Shown here: positions 1 to 7,188 of the stretch, one piece after another
How positions within the stretch are numbered: the first letter of the stretch is position 1
Layout of the letters: each line of letters begins with the position of its first letter
Assembly (NCBI GenBank): GCA_018814465.1
Contig: JAHIZR010000199.1
Coordinates: forward strand, 1 to 8,225
Reading direction: 5' to 3'
Length of the DNA: 8,225 nt
Origin: a bacterium
Lineage (GTDB): Bacteria; Electryoneota; RPQS01
Notes under the pieces: model-generated
Told to the model about the DNA's origin: nothing
Seen by the model: only the letters and a program-made list of their open reading frames with translations
Databases searched by the model: none
Position numbers and translations under genes: made by a program

Positions 1-69
1 CATGCATAATGACTACTTTACCGCTTCGCAAAAAATAATACTACTAAAATAAGACATCCAAATTAGCCC

Positions 70-75
70 AGGTGA
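70..75 (+). promoter_or_regulatory. Ribosome binding site that decides the start at 81
   Basis: AGGTGA lies 5 bases before ATG 81. It overlaps the in-frame GTG at 72, which would have no ribosome binding site of its own. This supports ATG 81 as the start and leaves the signal peptide with the usual short positively charged N-terminus (MKTR). Confidence 0.7.
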
Positions 76-80
76 GCGTT

Positions 81-2075
81 ATGAAAACTCGAAACTTGCT
101 TTGCATCCTGATGCTCTTGATGGCGGCAGCCGCTTCCTTCGCACAGGTTGACACCCTCTGGACTTCCCGCTTTATTGGCGCCGGCGGCACGACACTCCTC
201 GGTGCCACTAATCTAAGTGATGGAGGCTTCGCGGTCGTTGGCTTCTCACGCGTGAATTGGATTCAGGACGATTTCTTTGCCGCGCGACTTGACGAAAACG
301 GATCTCTCCTCTGGCTGAATACCTACAACTCCGGAGATTTGAATGACCGTCTGGAGGATGTCGTGGAACTCGCGGATGGCTCGCTCTTTGCCGTCGGTTC
401 GCTCGAAAATGAAACCAAAATGGCTTTCATGGGCATCTCAGCGGATGGCGACAGCTTATGGACGCAGACAACCAATCTGAAAGGTCTGCTCGCCGCGCGT
501 GATATCTATCGGCTCGCAAATGGTAATCTGGCCGTTTTGGGTTTCGCTCTTGGAGCCGACAGTATTCATTCCGACGTTCAATTGATGGAATGCGACGAGA
601 ACGGCACTATCCTATGGAGCCAGTCCTATGGCGGATCCCTCACCGATACCGGCACCCGCCTCACACAGCGACTCGACGGCACCCTGCAGATCTGCGGCAA
701 CTATGCTTCCGCCGGCTCCGAGGGCTACTCCGATTTCTGGACTCTGAGAACCGACAATGAAGGCACACCGATTGGAGAACACAGGCTCTTCGGCACAAGC
801 TCTGATGAGCGAGCCTATGATGTTGTCGTGAACAGCCTCGGTGATGTCTATCTCTGCGGCACTCAATATACCGGCAGTTCCTTCGGCTATGTCGTGAAAA
901 TCCCCGCTACCGGGGACGGCTGGGAACAAACTTATTCATCCACATCCGAAAACCTGCGGGAATACCGGGGGATGATCCCGCGTTTCAACGGCGTACTGTG
1001 CGTCGGCAGGACCAGCTTTTTCTCCGGCCAATCCCGCCCCTTAATCAGCTATATCGGCCCTGATGGCAATGAAGAATGGTCTTGGAGCTATGGCGTTGAT
1101 GAACCCACCAGCGGTTTCTACGGCATCCTGAAAGTACCCAGCGGAGGGGCGCTCGCCTTTGGCGTCTATAGACAGGTAGCGATGCAATACGGTTTCATGA
1201 TGCGCATCGCTCCTCCCGGCGGAATCTCCGGCGTGGTGCGCGATGTCGTTTCCGGCGAACCGGTCCCCTTGGCTCTCGTCAGCGCTGTTGGCGTCGAAGG
1301 CTATGCGGTCTCGGACATGAGCGGAGTTTACAATCTTGAGCTGAATCCCGGAACTTACGATCTGCTCGTGCATGGCTTCTGCGTCGACTCCTCGCTCCAC
1401 GCAAATGTTGAAGTTATTGAACATGAGATGACCGTTCATGATCTGACCTGCGGTGTGCCCCGCAATCCCGCCGCCGCCACTTCGATAAACATGTACGGAC
1501 GGGATGAGCTCACGGCAATCGGCTACTATCCCATCCGCAATGAAGGCAGCGGCACCCTGTACTTTGCCGCATCTGTCGAGGAAGTTTCACCTCTCGGCGA
1601 CTGGATTTCCGTTTCCCCGGCATCCGGTTCCGTTCCCCCGGGACACTCCAGAAATATCGAAATCATCGTCCAAGCTGATGTCAATGCCACCGGATTGTGG
1701 GACTATCTCGGCGAGCTGCGCGTCAGCACCAACACCTGCCCCGATACGCTGCATATCCTGCCGGTGATCATCGCCGTGCTGGACATCGACGGCAATCGTC
1801 CGGAGCAAATTACGAGTTTCAATCTGCATCCCGCGTTCCCCAATCCTTTTAATGCCGAGACTACTTTGCGCTTTGATCTGCCCGTCGCTTCGCCGGTGGA
1901 AATGAATCTCTATAACCTGCAAGGGCAGCTTGTCAAGACATTGTTGAGCGGTCAAGTTGACGCCGGAGCACATAAAGTTTCGCTGTCTCTCCCGGATTGC
2001 CCAAGTGGCGTTTATCTGGTGAACTTGACTGCTGGCCAGCTTTCCGCCACACAAAAGATCGTGCTGATTAAGTAA
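81..2075 (+). CDS. Exported propeller-like repeat protein with a T9SS C-terminal sorting domain
   Basis: This 664-residue protein is probably exported by Sec and then moved to the surface by type IX secretion. A signal peptide covers residues 1-21 (hydrophobic core, SFA before Gln22). Residues about 23-378 hold roughly seven repeats of 45-50 residues, with D-x-x-G-x-x-x-W openings and D-G-x-x-x-x-x-G endings, which suggests a seven-bladed beta-propeller. A carboxypeptidase-regulatory-like domain (GVVRDVVSGEPVPLALVS) lies at about 380-460, and an Ig-like domain at about 465-575. The last 85 residues are a T9SS type A sorting domain: FPNPFN, then GVYLVNL and a basic KIVLIK tail. ATG 81 is chosen because AGGTGA at 70-75 lies 5 bases upstream. 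The in-frame GTG at 72 sits inside that site. The ligand or enzymatic role is unknown, and no catalytic motif is visible. Architecture is confident; function is not. Confidence 0.93.
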   Translation: MKTRNLLCILMLLMAAAASFAQVDTLWTSRFIGAGGTTLLGATNLSDGGFAVVGFSRVNWIQDDFFAARLDENGSLLWLNTYNSGDLNDRLEDVVELADGSLFAVGSLENETKMAFMGISADGDSLWTQTTNLKGLLAARDIYRLANGNLAVLGFALGADSIHSDVQLMECDENGTILWSQSYGGSLTDTGTRLTQRLDGTLQICGNYASAGSEGYSDFWTLRTDNEGTPIGEHRLFGTSSDERAYDVVVNSLGDVYLCGTQYTGSSFGYVVKIPATGDGWEQTYSSTSENLREYRGMIPRFNGVLCVGRTSFFSGQSRPLISYIGPDGNEEWSWSYGVDEPTSGFYGILKVPSGGALAFGVYRQVAMQYGFMMRIAPPGGISGVVRDVVSGEPVPLALVSAVGVEGYAVSDMSGVYNLELNPGTYDLLVHGFCVDSSLHANVEVIEHEMTVHDLTCGVPRNPAAATSINMYGRDELTAIGYYPIRNEGSGTLYFAASVEEVSPLGDWISVSPASGSVPPGHSRNIEIIVQADVNATGLWDYLGELRVSTNTCPDTLHILPVIIAVLDIDGNRPEQITSFNLHPAFPNPFNAETTLRFDLPVASPVEMNLYNLQGQLVKTLLSGQVDAGAHKVSLSLPDCPSGVYLVNLTAGQLSATQKIVLIK

Positions 2076-2548
2076 GAGGTATCTCGCCCAGAATACCGCC
2101 GATGCTCTCTGAGTGTGCGAGTCCTAATCCAAAATAAAACCCCCGCTTTTTTCTGCGGGGGTTCAAAAGATTTTACGGCCTCAATGGCCTGTTGGCCCTC
2201 AGCGATGCCGAGGGGGTGCTGGGACACCGGCTATGTTTCGCCGGGTCTCCCGTTCTTGTGTAAGACTCTGTTGTTCTTGTAAGTAGGCTCCTCCTTATTC
2301 GTTTATTCGATTTGGAGTATCTACCAATCAGGCTTGCGCCTGCAATCTTGGAACGTTTCTATCCCCCGCCGAGTTCCCATTACCAAACGGTGCTTCCGCA
2401 CCAGCGGTTGAATTGACCAGAATATATGGACGAAATTCCCCGATTGCAAGATTTCAATCCATCTTTTCGCATTTTGTTGCATTATACGTGCAAAAACCCT
2501 ACCATTCAACTGCCTGATTCTTCTAAATTTTAAATACTCCCGTAACTC
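2076..2548. other. 473-base gene-free stretch with several hairpins
   Basis: No credible coding region is seen here. Besides the hairpin at 2138-2163 there are two larger stem-loops. At 2196-2214, CCCTC/GAGGG continues through one mismatch into GC/GC around a 3-base loop. At 2221-2251, GGGACACCGGC pairs with GCCGGGTCTCCC apart from one mismatch and one bulged G. A direct repeat of GTTCTTGT follows at 2252-2259 and 2273-2280, each followed by TAAG or AAG. Smaller perfect hairpins are at 2329-2342 (CAGGC/GCCTG) and 2389-2402 (GGTGC/GCACC, loop TTCC). A dyad at 2477-2493 (TTGCA/TGCAA) lies about 55 bases before the next gene. The last part, about 2410-2548, is more AT-rich and probably carries the promoter of the following lipoprotein gene. 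No known RNA family is recognised. Confidence 0.6.
2138..2163. terminator. GC-rich intrinsic terminator-like hairpin after the T9SS gene
   Basis: AACCCCCGC (2138-2146) and GCGGGGGTT (2155-2163) form a perfect 9-bp stem around an 8-base loop (TTTTTTCT). It lies 62 bases past the stop at 2075, so by position it should end that transcript. On the + strand the stem is followed by CAAAAGATTTT, a poor U-tract. On the - strand it is followed by TTATTTT, which is a proper U-tract. It is therefore at least as good a terminator for leftward transcription, although no leftward gene is seen. It may work in both directions. Confidence 0.7.
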
Positions 2549-3259
2549 GTGAAGAAATCCATCCCTTTCTTGGTTCTGCTCGTCTTGCTGACAACCGGTT
2601 GCGGTGATTACCAGCGCGTAGTCCCGCTCGGCGGAACCGACTACCTCCCCCTCAAAGAGGACTTGACGCTCCGCTACCGCCTCACTTATTATGGCGATGT
2701 CGAAGAGTACTCGATGCGACTCCGCTACCTCGGCGGCAAAGACTACAAAGTCTACAAAGCCTATTATAAGGGAGACGCACAGGGAGGGCTCGAATTCTCC
2801 AGCCATAACCAACAGGTTGCGGCAATCACGCAGTATTCCCTGACCTCTCTGGGCTCAAGATATGAAAGAGGCGATTTCCAGCAAGTATGGATCGATGAAT
2901 CCCTCCAGCCCGGCGATTTCTGGCAAGATGCCGACACCGGAACGCAAACCGTTTTCGTGGGTTACGAAGATATAACCGTCCCAGCTGGCACTTTCACCGA
3001 TTGCTACAAAACCGCTACCGAAGCGCTGCCCGAATTGGTCGACTCTATCAATGCCCGCTTCGATCGCAAAGAGATGGACTCGGAGATGTTCAATCAGGAA
3101 CTCGAAAACGCGAAAATCGTCGTCAGCCGCTGGTTTGCCCGCGATGTCGGACTGGTCAAAGAACAGTTCGGAACCTCCGAGTATGTTCGCGAACTGCTCG
3201 CCGTTGAAAACGAAGGCTGGTATACTAAACCGTCCACTTCTTCCACCGAGGAACAATAA
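2549..3259 (+). CDS. Putative lipoprotein of unknown function
   Basis: This 236-residue protein starts at GTG with a typical lipoprotein signal (MKKSIPFLVLLVLLTTGC). Cys18 would be lipidated, followed by Gly and Asp. The mature part is a soluble, beta-rich domain. It contains VPAGTFTDCYK (144-154) and WFARDVGLVKEQ (195-206). This pair of motifs, 'V-P-A-G-T-F' followed by 'W-(F/Y)-A-x-x-V-G-L-V-K', is familiar from uncharacterised envelope proteins, some described as TapB- or DUF3108-like. That assignment is from memory and tentative. A charged, probably helical insert (about 156-190) separates the motifs, and the tail is Ser/Thr/Glu-rich. No Shine-Dalgarno site precedes the GTG, and the upstream bases are AT-rich. 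The next gene starts 4 bases after this stop, so the two are almost certainly co-transcribed. The molecular role is unknown. Confidence 0.88.
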   Translation: MKKSIPFLVLLVLLTTGCGDYQRVVPLGGTDYLPLKEDLTLRYRLTYYGDVEEYSMRLRYLGGKDYKVYKAYYKGDAQGGLEFSSHNQQVAAITQYSLTSLGSRYERGDFQQVWIDESLQPGDFWQDADTGTQTVFVGYEDITVPAGTFTDCYKTATEALPELVDSINARFDRKEMDSEMFNQELENAKIVVSRWFARDVGLVKEQFGTSEYVRELLAVENEGWYTKPSTSSTEEQ

Positions 3260-3263
3260 ATTC

Positions 3264-4793
3264 ATGTCGATTCGAATGATGTCCCTATTGATAGCCGTAT
3301 TTTCAGTCCTGCAAGCGGCCAGCGCGCAGGATTTTAAAGTTAAAGAATATACTCCCGGCGAAAATGAACTCGCACTGCAAGCCGCCCTCGATACCACTGA
3401 GATTTTTGTCGACCGGCTCGCAGTAGGCCGCCAATTCCGCGATCAGTTCCCCGATGATATCGCTGTACAGATGCGTGTCTCCGACCTGCTCGCCCTTGAC
3501 AATCCTGATTTGGTGCGGGATCACTATAAGCAGCGCGCCAAGAATGAACCTGATAATATCGCGGCGCAGTTCCTCGCCGGACGGATTGCTCCGCAGCCCG
3601 GCATGCGGCAGGAATATGTGAACGCGATCCTTAATATCGATCGCATTAACTATTGGGGATTGCTTCTCAAAGCAGCCTCCTTTTATCCCGAAGACGATCC
3701 TGAACTGACCAAGACGGAAGCTACGCTCCGCGAAGCAATCGCTGTCGATAATTCCAAGCCCTATGCTGTCTCCATGCTCGGCGAACTGCTCGTCAGCCGG
3801 AAACGGCTCGATGAAGCTGACAACGTTTTCACTCGCCTGTCGGAGATGCTTCCCGATGATTTCGAACCCGTGCAGCGCCGGCTCGTCCTTATTCCCGGAG
3901 ACTTCCAGCGGCATTTGAGTATCATCGATGCCTTCCTGAAAAAGAATCCCAAAAACACAATGGCGCTTGATGTGCGCGCCCGTGTTTACCGGGAGTTGGG
4001 CGACTGGAACGGCTATATCGAATCCCTGCAGCGGGCCGTTGCCGCCGAACAGCAGGGTGTGGATATGTATAACCTCGCCTGCGGCTTCTCTCTGACCGGA
4101 CAGGCTGACTCCGCCTTTGCAAACCTCTTCGCTGCGACCGATGCGGGCTTTTCCGATCTTACTACCTATACCGATGATGACGATCTGCTGCCGCTGCATG
4201 ATGATCCGCGCTGGACAGACCTGCTTGCCAAAGTCGAACAAAACCACATGATGGAGTTGCTCCGGATTTCCCAGCAGCAGCAGCGCGAGATTCCCAAGGA
4301 AAAAACGGAGCAGGCAGTCGAGCGCACGCAGAGTAAGATGGCGCCTGATTTCACCGCTAAAACCTTCGACGACAAAGAGGTCACCCTCTCCGACCTGCGC
4401 GGCAAAATCGTGATCATCGATTTTTGGGCTACGTGGTGCGGCCCCTGCCGCCGGACCATGCCCCTGCTTGATCAGTTCTACAAGGAGATAATGAAAAAAG
4501 AGAAGGGGAAGGAAGCAGAGTATCTGGGCGATGACGTCGCTGTTTATGGCGTGAATGTCTGGGAACGCGGCGGGACCGGCAAAGTGAAGCCCTTCATCGA
4601 GAAGTCCGGCTATACTTTCCCCATCCTGCTGGCTGCCAATGATGTCGCGGCACAATACGGCGTTACCGGTATTCCCACCATGTTCGTCATCGACAAGGAG
4701 GGCCGCGTCGCCTACAAACACATCGGTTACAACCCGCAGATTGTCTCGATGCTCACCGCGCAGGTGAAGGAACTGCTCGAATCGAAAGAGTAA
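3264..4793 (+). CDS. Exported TPR-thioredoxin (TlpA/ResA-like) fusion protein
   Basis: This 509-residue protein has a signal peptide at residues 1-21 (MSIRMMSLLIAVFSVLQAASA before Gln22). Residues about 60-330 are helical with TPR-like repeats, clearest around 160-310, and end in a motif common at the end of TPR arrays (HDDPRWTDLL). A TlpA/ResA-type thioredoxin domain runs from about 359 (MAPDFTAKTFD) to the end. It has the redox motif WCGPC at 391-395 and the cis-proline of GIPT at 471. Such domains reduce or exchange disulfides in the periplasm, for example in cytochrome c maturation or oxidative damage repair. The TPR part may select the partner. ATG 3264 is preferred over upstream starts in the same frame because it gives a signal peptide and avoids a long overlap with the lipoprotein gene. 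GAGGA at 3248-3252 could be a distant ribosome site. It lies 4 bases after the lipoprotein gene, suggesting shared envelope work. Confidence 0.92.
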   Translation: MSIRMMSLLIAVFSVLQAASAQDFKVKEYTPGENELALQAALDTTEIFVDRLAVGRQFRDQFPDDIAVQMRVSDLLALDNPDLVRDHYKQRAKNEPDNIAAQFLAGRIAPQPGMRQEYVNAILNIDRINYWGLLLKAASFYPEDDPELTKTEATLREAIAVDNSKPYAVSMLGELLVSRKRLDEADNVFTRLSEMLPDDFEPVQRRLVLIPGDFQRHLSIIDAFLKKNPKNTMALDVRARVYRELGDWNGYIESLQRAVAAEQQGVDMYNLACGFSLTGQADSAFANLFAATDAGFSDLTTYTDDDDLLPLHDDPRWTDLLAKVEQNHMMELLRISQQQQREIPKEKTEQAVERTQSKMAPDFTAKTFDDKEVTLSDLRGKIVIIDFWATWCGPCRRTMPLLDQFYKEIMKKEKGKEAEYLGDDVAVYGVNVWERGGTGKVKPFIEKSGYTFPILLAANDVAAQYGVTGIPTMFVIDKEGRVAYKHIGYNPQIVSMLTAQVKELLESKE

Positions 4794-4847
4794 TATGCTG
4801 AACTCTATCCACGGATATACTCTCGCAGGAAGATGATGCGCTTTAAT

Positions 4848-4922
4848 CCGCCGAGCCGGGTTAAGCAGGGATAACTAATTCATTATGCTGTTGTCGCTCA
4901 GATCGCGCAACCCGGCCGGAAT
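4848..4922. repeat. Intergenic element copy 1 (inverted-repeat ends)
   Basis: This 75-base element is shared with 8033-8103. The left part (4848-4876) matches copy 2 at 24 of 29 positions. The right part (4905-4922, GCGCAACCCGGCCGGAAT) is identical over 18 bases. The middle differs in sequence and length (28 versus 24 bases). The arms pair: CCG, a bulged A, then GCCGGGTT (4851-4862) against AACCCGGCCGG (4909-4919), giving 11 perfect pairs. It lies between the thioredoxin gene and the transglutaminase-like gene and covers a possible early start of the latter (ATG 4885). It could be a miniature repeat, a cis-acting RNA or a protein-binding site. No known family is recognised. Confidence 0.75.
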
Positions 4923-4944
4923 TCGTTCAAACTTTCTTACCTTA

Positions 4945-6465
4945 ATGCAATTCCTTTTTGTCTCATTCTTCATTTGCTTCATTGCGGCGTTTCCGGTAGA
5001 AGCTGCGGAGACAGACACTTCCCAACCGGCTTTCCGGAGCGAGGTGCTGTCACATTACACAGAGCAGTCCGATTCTCTGCACAGAGATGCCGCGCGGTTT
5101 CTCGTCGAGAATATGCACGATCACGGTTTTGTGGCTTATGATCTGAAAGACACTAATGATCAGATTATCGCCTTCAATGTTCTTGATTATGAGAACCTCG
5201 AAGAGCTTGAAGCCGCGTTCAAAGAATTGGAATCCCGGCACGGCACACTCGATTTCAAGAAACGGGAGTTAGTCCGCGACGATTCAGTCATGACAGCGCG
5301 GTTTCTGGTCAATCATATAGATAACGCCTTTCGCGCTTGGCAGTCGCATCCGTGGGCGGCGCGACTCTCCTATGAACAGTTCCGCGATTATGTCTTGCCC
5401 TATCGCGGCAGCAATGAACCGCTAGAAGCAATCCCTGCTGACTTTCGCGACCGTCTCGAACAGATTGCGCAGCAGATGACCAATCCCGAAGATCCGATTG
5501 AAGCCGCCTCGCTGATTAATCAAGATCTGATTTCATGGTTTCATTTCGATCCCCGTTTTTACTATCATCCCACGGATCAAAGCCTGTCCGAAATGATGAA
5601 GGGGAAGCTGGGCCGCTGTGAGGATATGACCAATCTGACGATGTATGCTATGCGCGCCTGTGGTCTGGCGGTTACCAGTGATTTCACTCCCTATTGGGCC
5701 AATTCGGGCAACAATCACGCTTGGAATGCGATTGTCCTGCCGGAGGGCGAGGTCATTCCCTTCATGGGCGCCGAAGCCAATCCCCGTTCTTACCATCTTG
5801 CCAATAAAGTCGCCAAAGTCTACCGCAAGACCTACGCGATTCAAAAAAACGGCCTGGCCTTTCAGACTGATAATCCCGATAGCCTGCCGCGCTATCTCGC
5901 ATCGCGCTATTATACCGATGTCACCGCGGACTACACGGATACTCGTGATTTAACGCTCGGGATCAACGCTCAAGACTCTTCTGAGTTTGCCTATCTCTGC
6001 GTCTTCAATTCCGGAGAATGGCAGCCGATCCAGTGGGGCAGAGTCGAGAACGGAACCGCGTCCTTCATTGCAATGGGAGTGGATGTTGCTTATCTGCCGG
6101 GACTCTATAGTAAAGATGAAGTTGTTCCCGCCGGAGAACCGTTCCTGCTGACCAATACTGGCGAAATCCAGACGCTCTCGCCTCAAATGGATCAGTCTGT
6201 AACGCTTGTATTGGCTTCCACTACCGGCGCAAAACAGCAGGAGTCTACCGACAGTATCAACAAATCGAGCTTGATTCCCGGTACAACTTATGAACTCCAC
6301 TATTGGCAGGATGGCTGGCAATTATTCGGTACTAAGGTTGCAGGAGATCAACAACTCGAATTTGTAGATGCTCCGGGTGATGCGCTCTATTGGCTGACCG
6401 CCAAGGACTCCGACAAGGAAGAACGTATCTTCACTTGGGAGAATCAAACGCAGGTCTGGTGGTGA
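4945..6465 (+). CDS. Exported transglutaminase-like (papain-fold) protein
   Basis: This protein has 506 residues when started at ATG 4945. It begins with a signal peptide (MQFLFVSFFICFIAAFPVEA). The core is a transglutaminase-like cysteine protease fold. GRCEDMTNLTMYAMRACG carries the nucleophile Cys225, and GNNHAWN carries the catalytic His258. It is followed by IPFMGAEANP, with Glu277 near where the third catalytic residue is expected. The C-terminus (ALYWLTAKDSDKEERIFTWENQTQVWW) and the middle KVYRKTYAIQKN stretch match my memory of a family of Bacteroidetes envelope proteins of this length. The substrate is unknown; peptide hydrolysis or crosslinking is possible. An in-frame ATG at 4885 would add 20 residues, but these lie inside the repeated element and are not signal-like. 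Neither start has a good Shine-Dalgarno site, so the start is uncertain. It leads a three-gene cluster. Confidence 0.88.
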   Translation: MQFLFVSFFICFIAAFPVEAAETDTSQPAFRSEVLSHYTEQSDSLHRDAARFLVENMHDHGFVAYDLKDTNDQIIAFNVLDYENLEELEAAFKELESRHGTLDFKKRELVRDDSVMTARFLVNHIDNAFRAWQSHPWAARLSYEQFRDYVLPYRGSNEPLEAIPADFRDRLEQIAQQMTNPEDPIEAASLINQDLISWFHFDPRFYYHPTDQSLSEMMKGKLGRCEDMTNLTMYAMRACGLAVTSDFTPYWANSGNNHAWNAIVLPEGEVIPFMGAEANPRSYHLANKVAKVYRKTYAIQKNGLAFQTDNPDSLPRYLASRYYTDVTADYTDTRDLTLGINAQDSSEFAYLCVFNSGEWQPIQWGRVENGTASFIAMGVDVAYLPGLYSKDEVVPAGEPFLLTNTGEIQTLSPQMDQSVTLVLASTTGAKQQESTDSINKSSLIPGTTYELHYWQDGWQLFGTKVAGDQQLEFVDAPGDALYWLTAKDSDKEERIFTWENQTQVWW

Positions 6466-6481
6466 CAAGAGAGCGAAATAA

Positions 6482-7183
6482 ATGAGCGCTTCATCTTTGA
6501 CGAGATGGGCTGCGTCAGTCGAGCAGCGGCTTCGTAAATTATCTTCCAGCAATATGCCTCCTGGAGGTGCTGCCTATCTGGGAACCGATATCGAATTCCT
6601 GAATGTCCGCGCTCCCGACATGCGTAAACTTGCCCGTGAACTCTGCGAGGATCTGCCTGCTGAATGGCGAAACTGCGCTCAGGCGCTCTGGGAAATTAAG
6701 ATCTTCGACGTGCGCAATCTGGCCGTCGAGCTTGCTGTGCGTCATAAAAAGGACTTCCAAAAAAGCGACTGGAACCGTTTCAAGCCGTGGCTGGATGAGT
6801 CCGTCGGCTGGGCGATGATTGACCGGCTGACCACCGATCTGTACGCCGATTTACTTGACTGTTTCCCCGATTATGCCGGCAAGTGTCTGACTTGGTCAAA
6901 ATCCAAGAATCTCTGGCTGCGTAGGGCTTCGCTTGCTGTTTTCTGCCGTCCGGCTCGCAAAGGTCAATTTATTGAGCAGTCCTTCGCCAATCTCAAGCGG
7001 CTGGCCTCAGATCCCGACCCAATGGTATATAAAGCGGTCTCGTGGCTCCTGCGCAATCTGACTAAAACGAATCGTCGACAGGTTGAAGCATTCCTGAAAG
7101 ATCACGAGTCCGTACTTGCTAAATTGGTACTTCGTGAAGTCCGCACCAAACTTGAAACCGGAAAAAAGAATCCGAAACGATGA
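6482..7183 (+). CDS. AlkD-like DNA alkylation repair protein (HEAT-repeat family)
   Basis: This 233-residue cytoplasmic protein has the usual length and all-helical make-up of the AlkD family. These HEAT-repeat DNA glycosylases remove bulky or positively charged N3- and N7-alkyl purines. Key positions are visible: Trp110 and Asp114 in GWAMID, Arg147/Arg148 in NLWLRRAS, and Trp188 in KAVSWLLRN. They line up closely with Trp109, Asp113, Arg148 and Trp187 of Bacillus cereus AlkD, so activity is plausible. ATG 6482 lies 16 bases after the transglutaminase-like stop, with AAGAGAG (6467-6473) as a weak ribosome site. Its stop overlaps an in-frame ATG of the next gene (ATGA at 7180-7183). Read-through transcription from the upstream gene is likely. 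There is no sign of adaptive-response regulation such as an Ada partner. The C-terminus is Lys/Arg-rich. Confidence 0.9.
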   Translation: MSASSLTRWAASVEQRLRKLSSSNMPPGGAAYLGTDIEFLNVRAPDMRKLARELCEDLPAEWRNCAQALWEIKIFDVRNLAVELAVRHKKDFQKSDWNRFKPWLDESVGWAMIDRLTTDLYADLLDCFPDYAGKCLTWSKSKNLWLRRASLAVFCRPARKGQFIEQSFANLKRLASDPDPMVYKAVSWLLRNLTKTNRRQVEAFLKDHESVLAKLVLREVRTKLETGKKNPKR

Positions 7184-7188
7184 TACAA

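Noticed and set aside
17..41. Promoter before the T9SS gene (TTTACC and TAATAC)
   Set aside because: The spacer would be only 13 bases. A -10-like TAATAC alone in AT-rich DNA is not enough to call.
2012..2227. Open frame of 71 codons on the - strand
   Set aside because: It runs through the terminator-like hairpin and the end of the T9SS gene and has no recognisable product.
2321..2812. Open frame of 163 codons on the - strand reaching into the gene-free stretch
   Set aside because: Over half lies opposite the lipoprotein gene, no ribosome site is apparent, and the translation is not family-like.
3051..3263. N-terminal extension of the thioredoxin fusion protein
   Set aside because: It overlaps the lipoprotein gene in another frame, reads as a Ser/Arg-rich shadow sequence, and would bury the signal peptide that begins at ATG 3264.
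3303..4721. Long open frame of 472 codons on the - strand
   Set aside because: It lies wholly opposite the TPR-thioredoxin gene, whose domains and motifs are unmistakable. Its own translation shows no recognisable domain. Codon bias in the real gene leaves few stops on the opposite strand.
4848..4922. Known riboswitch or tRNA-like RNA
   Set aside because: I compared it from memory with common riboswitch signatures (c-di-GMP, SAM, cobalamin, fluoride, ZTP, guanidine) and with the tRNA T-loop; none fits.
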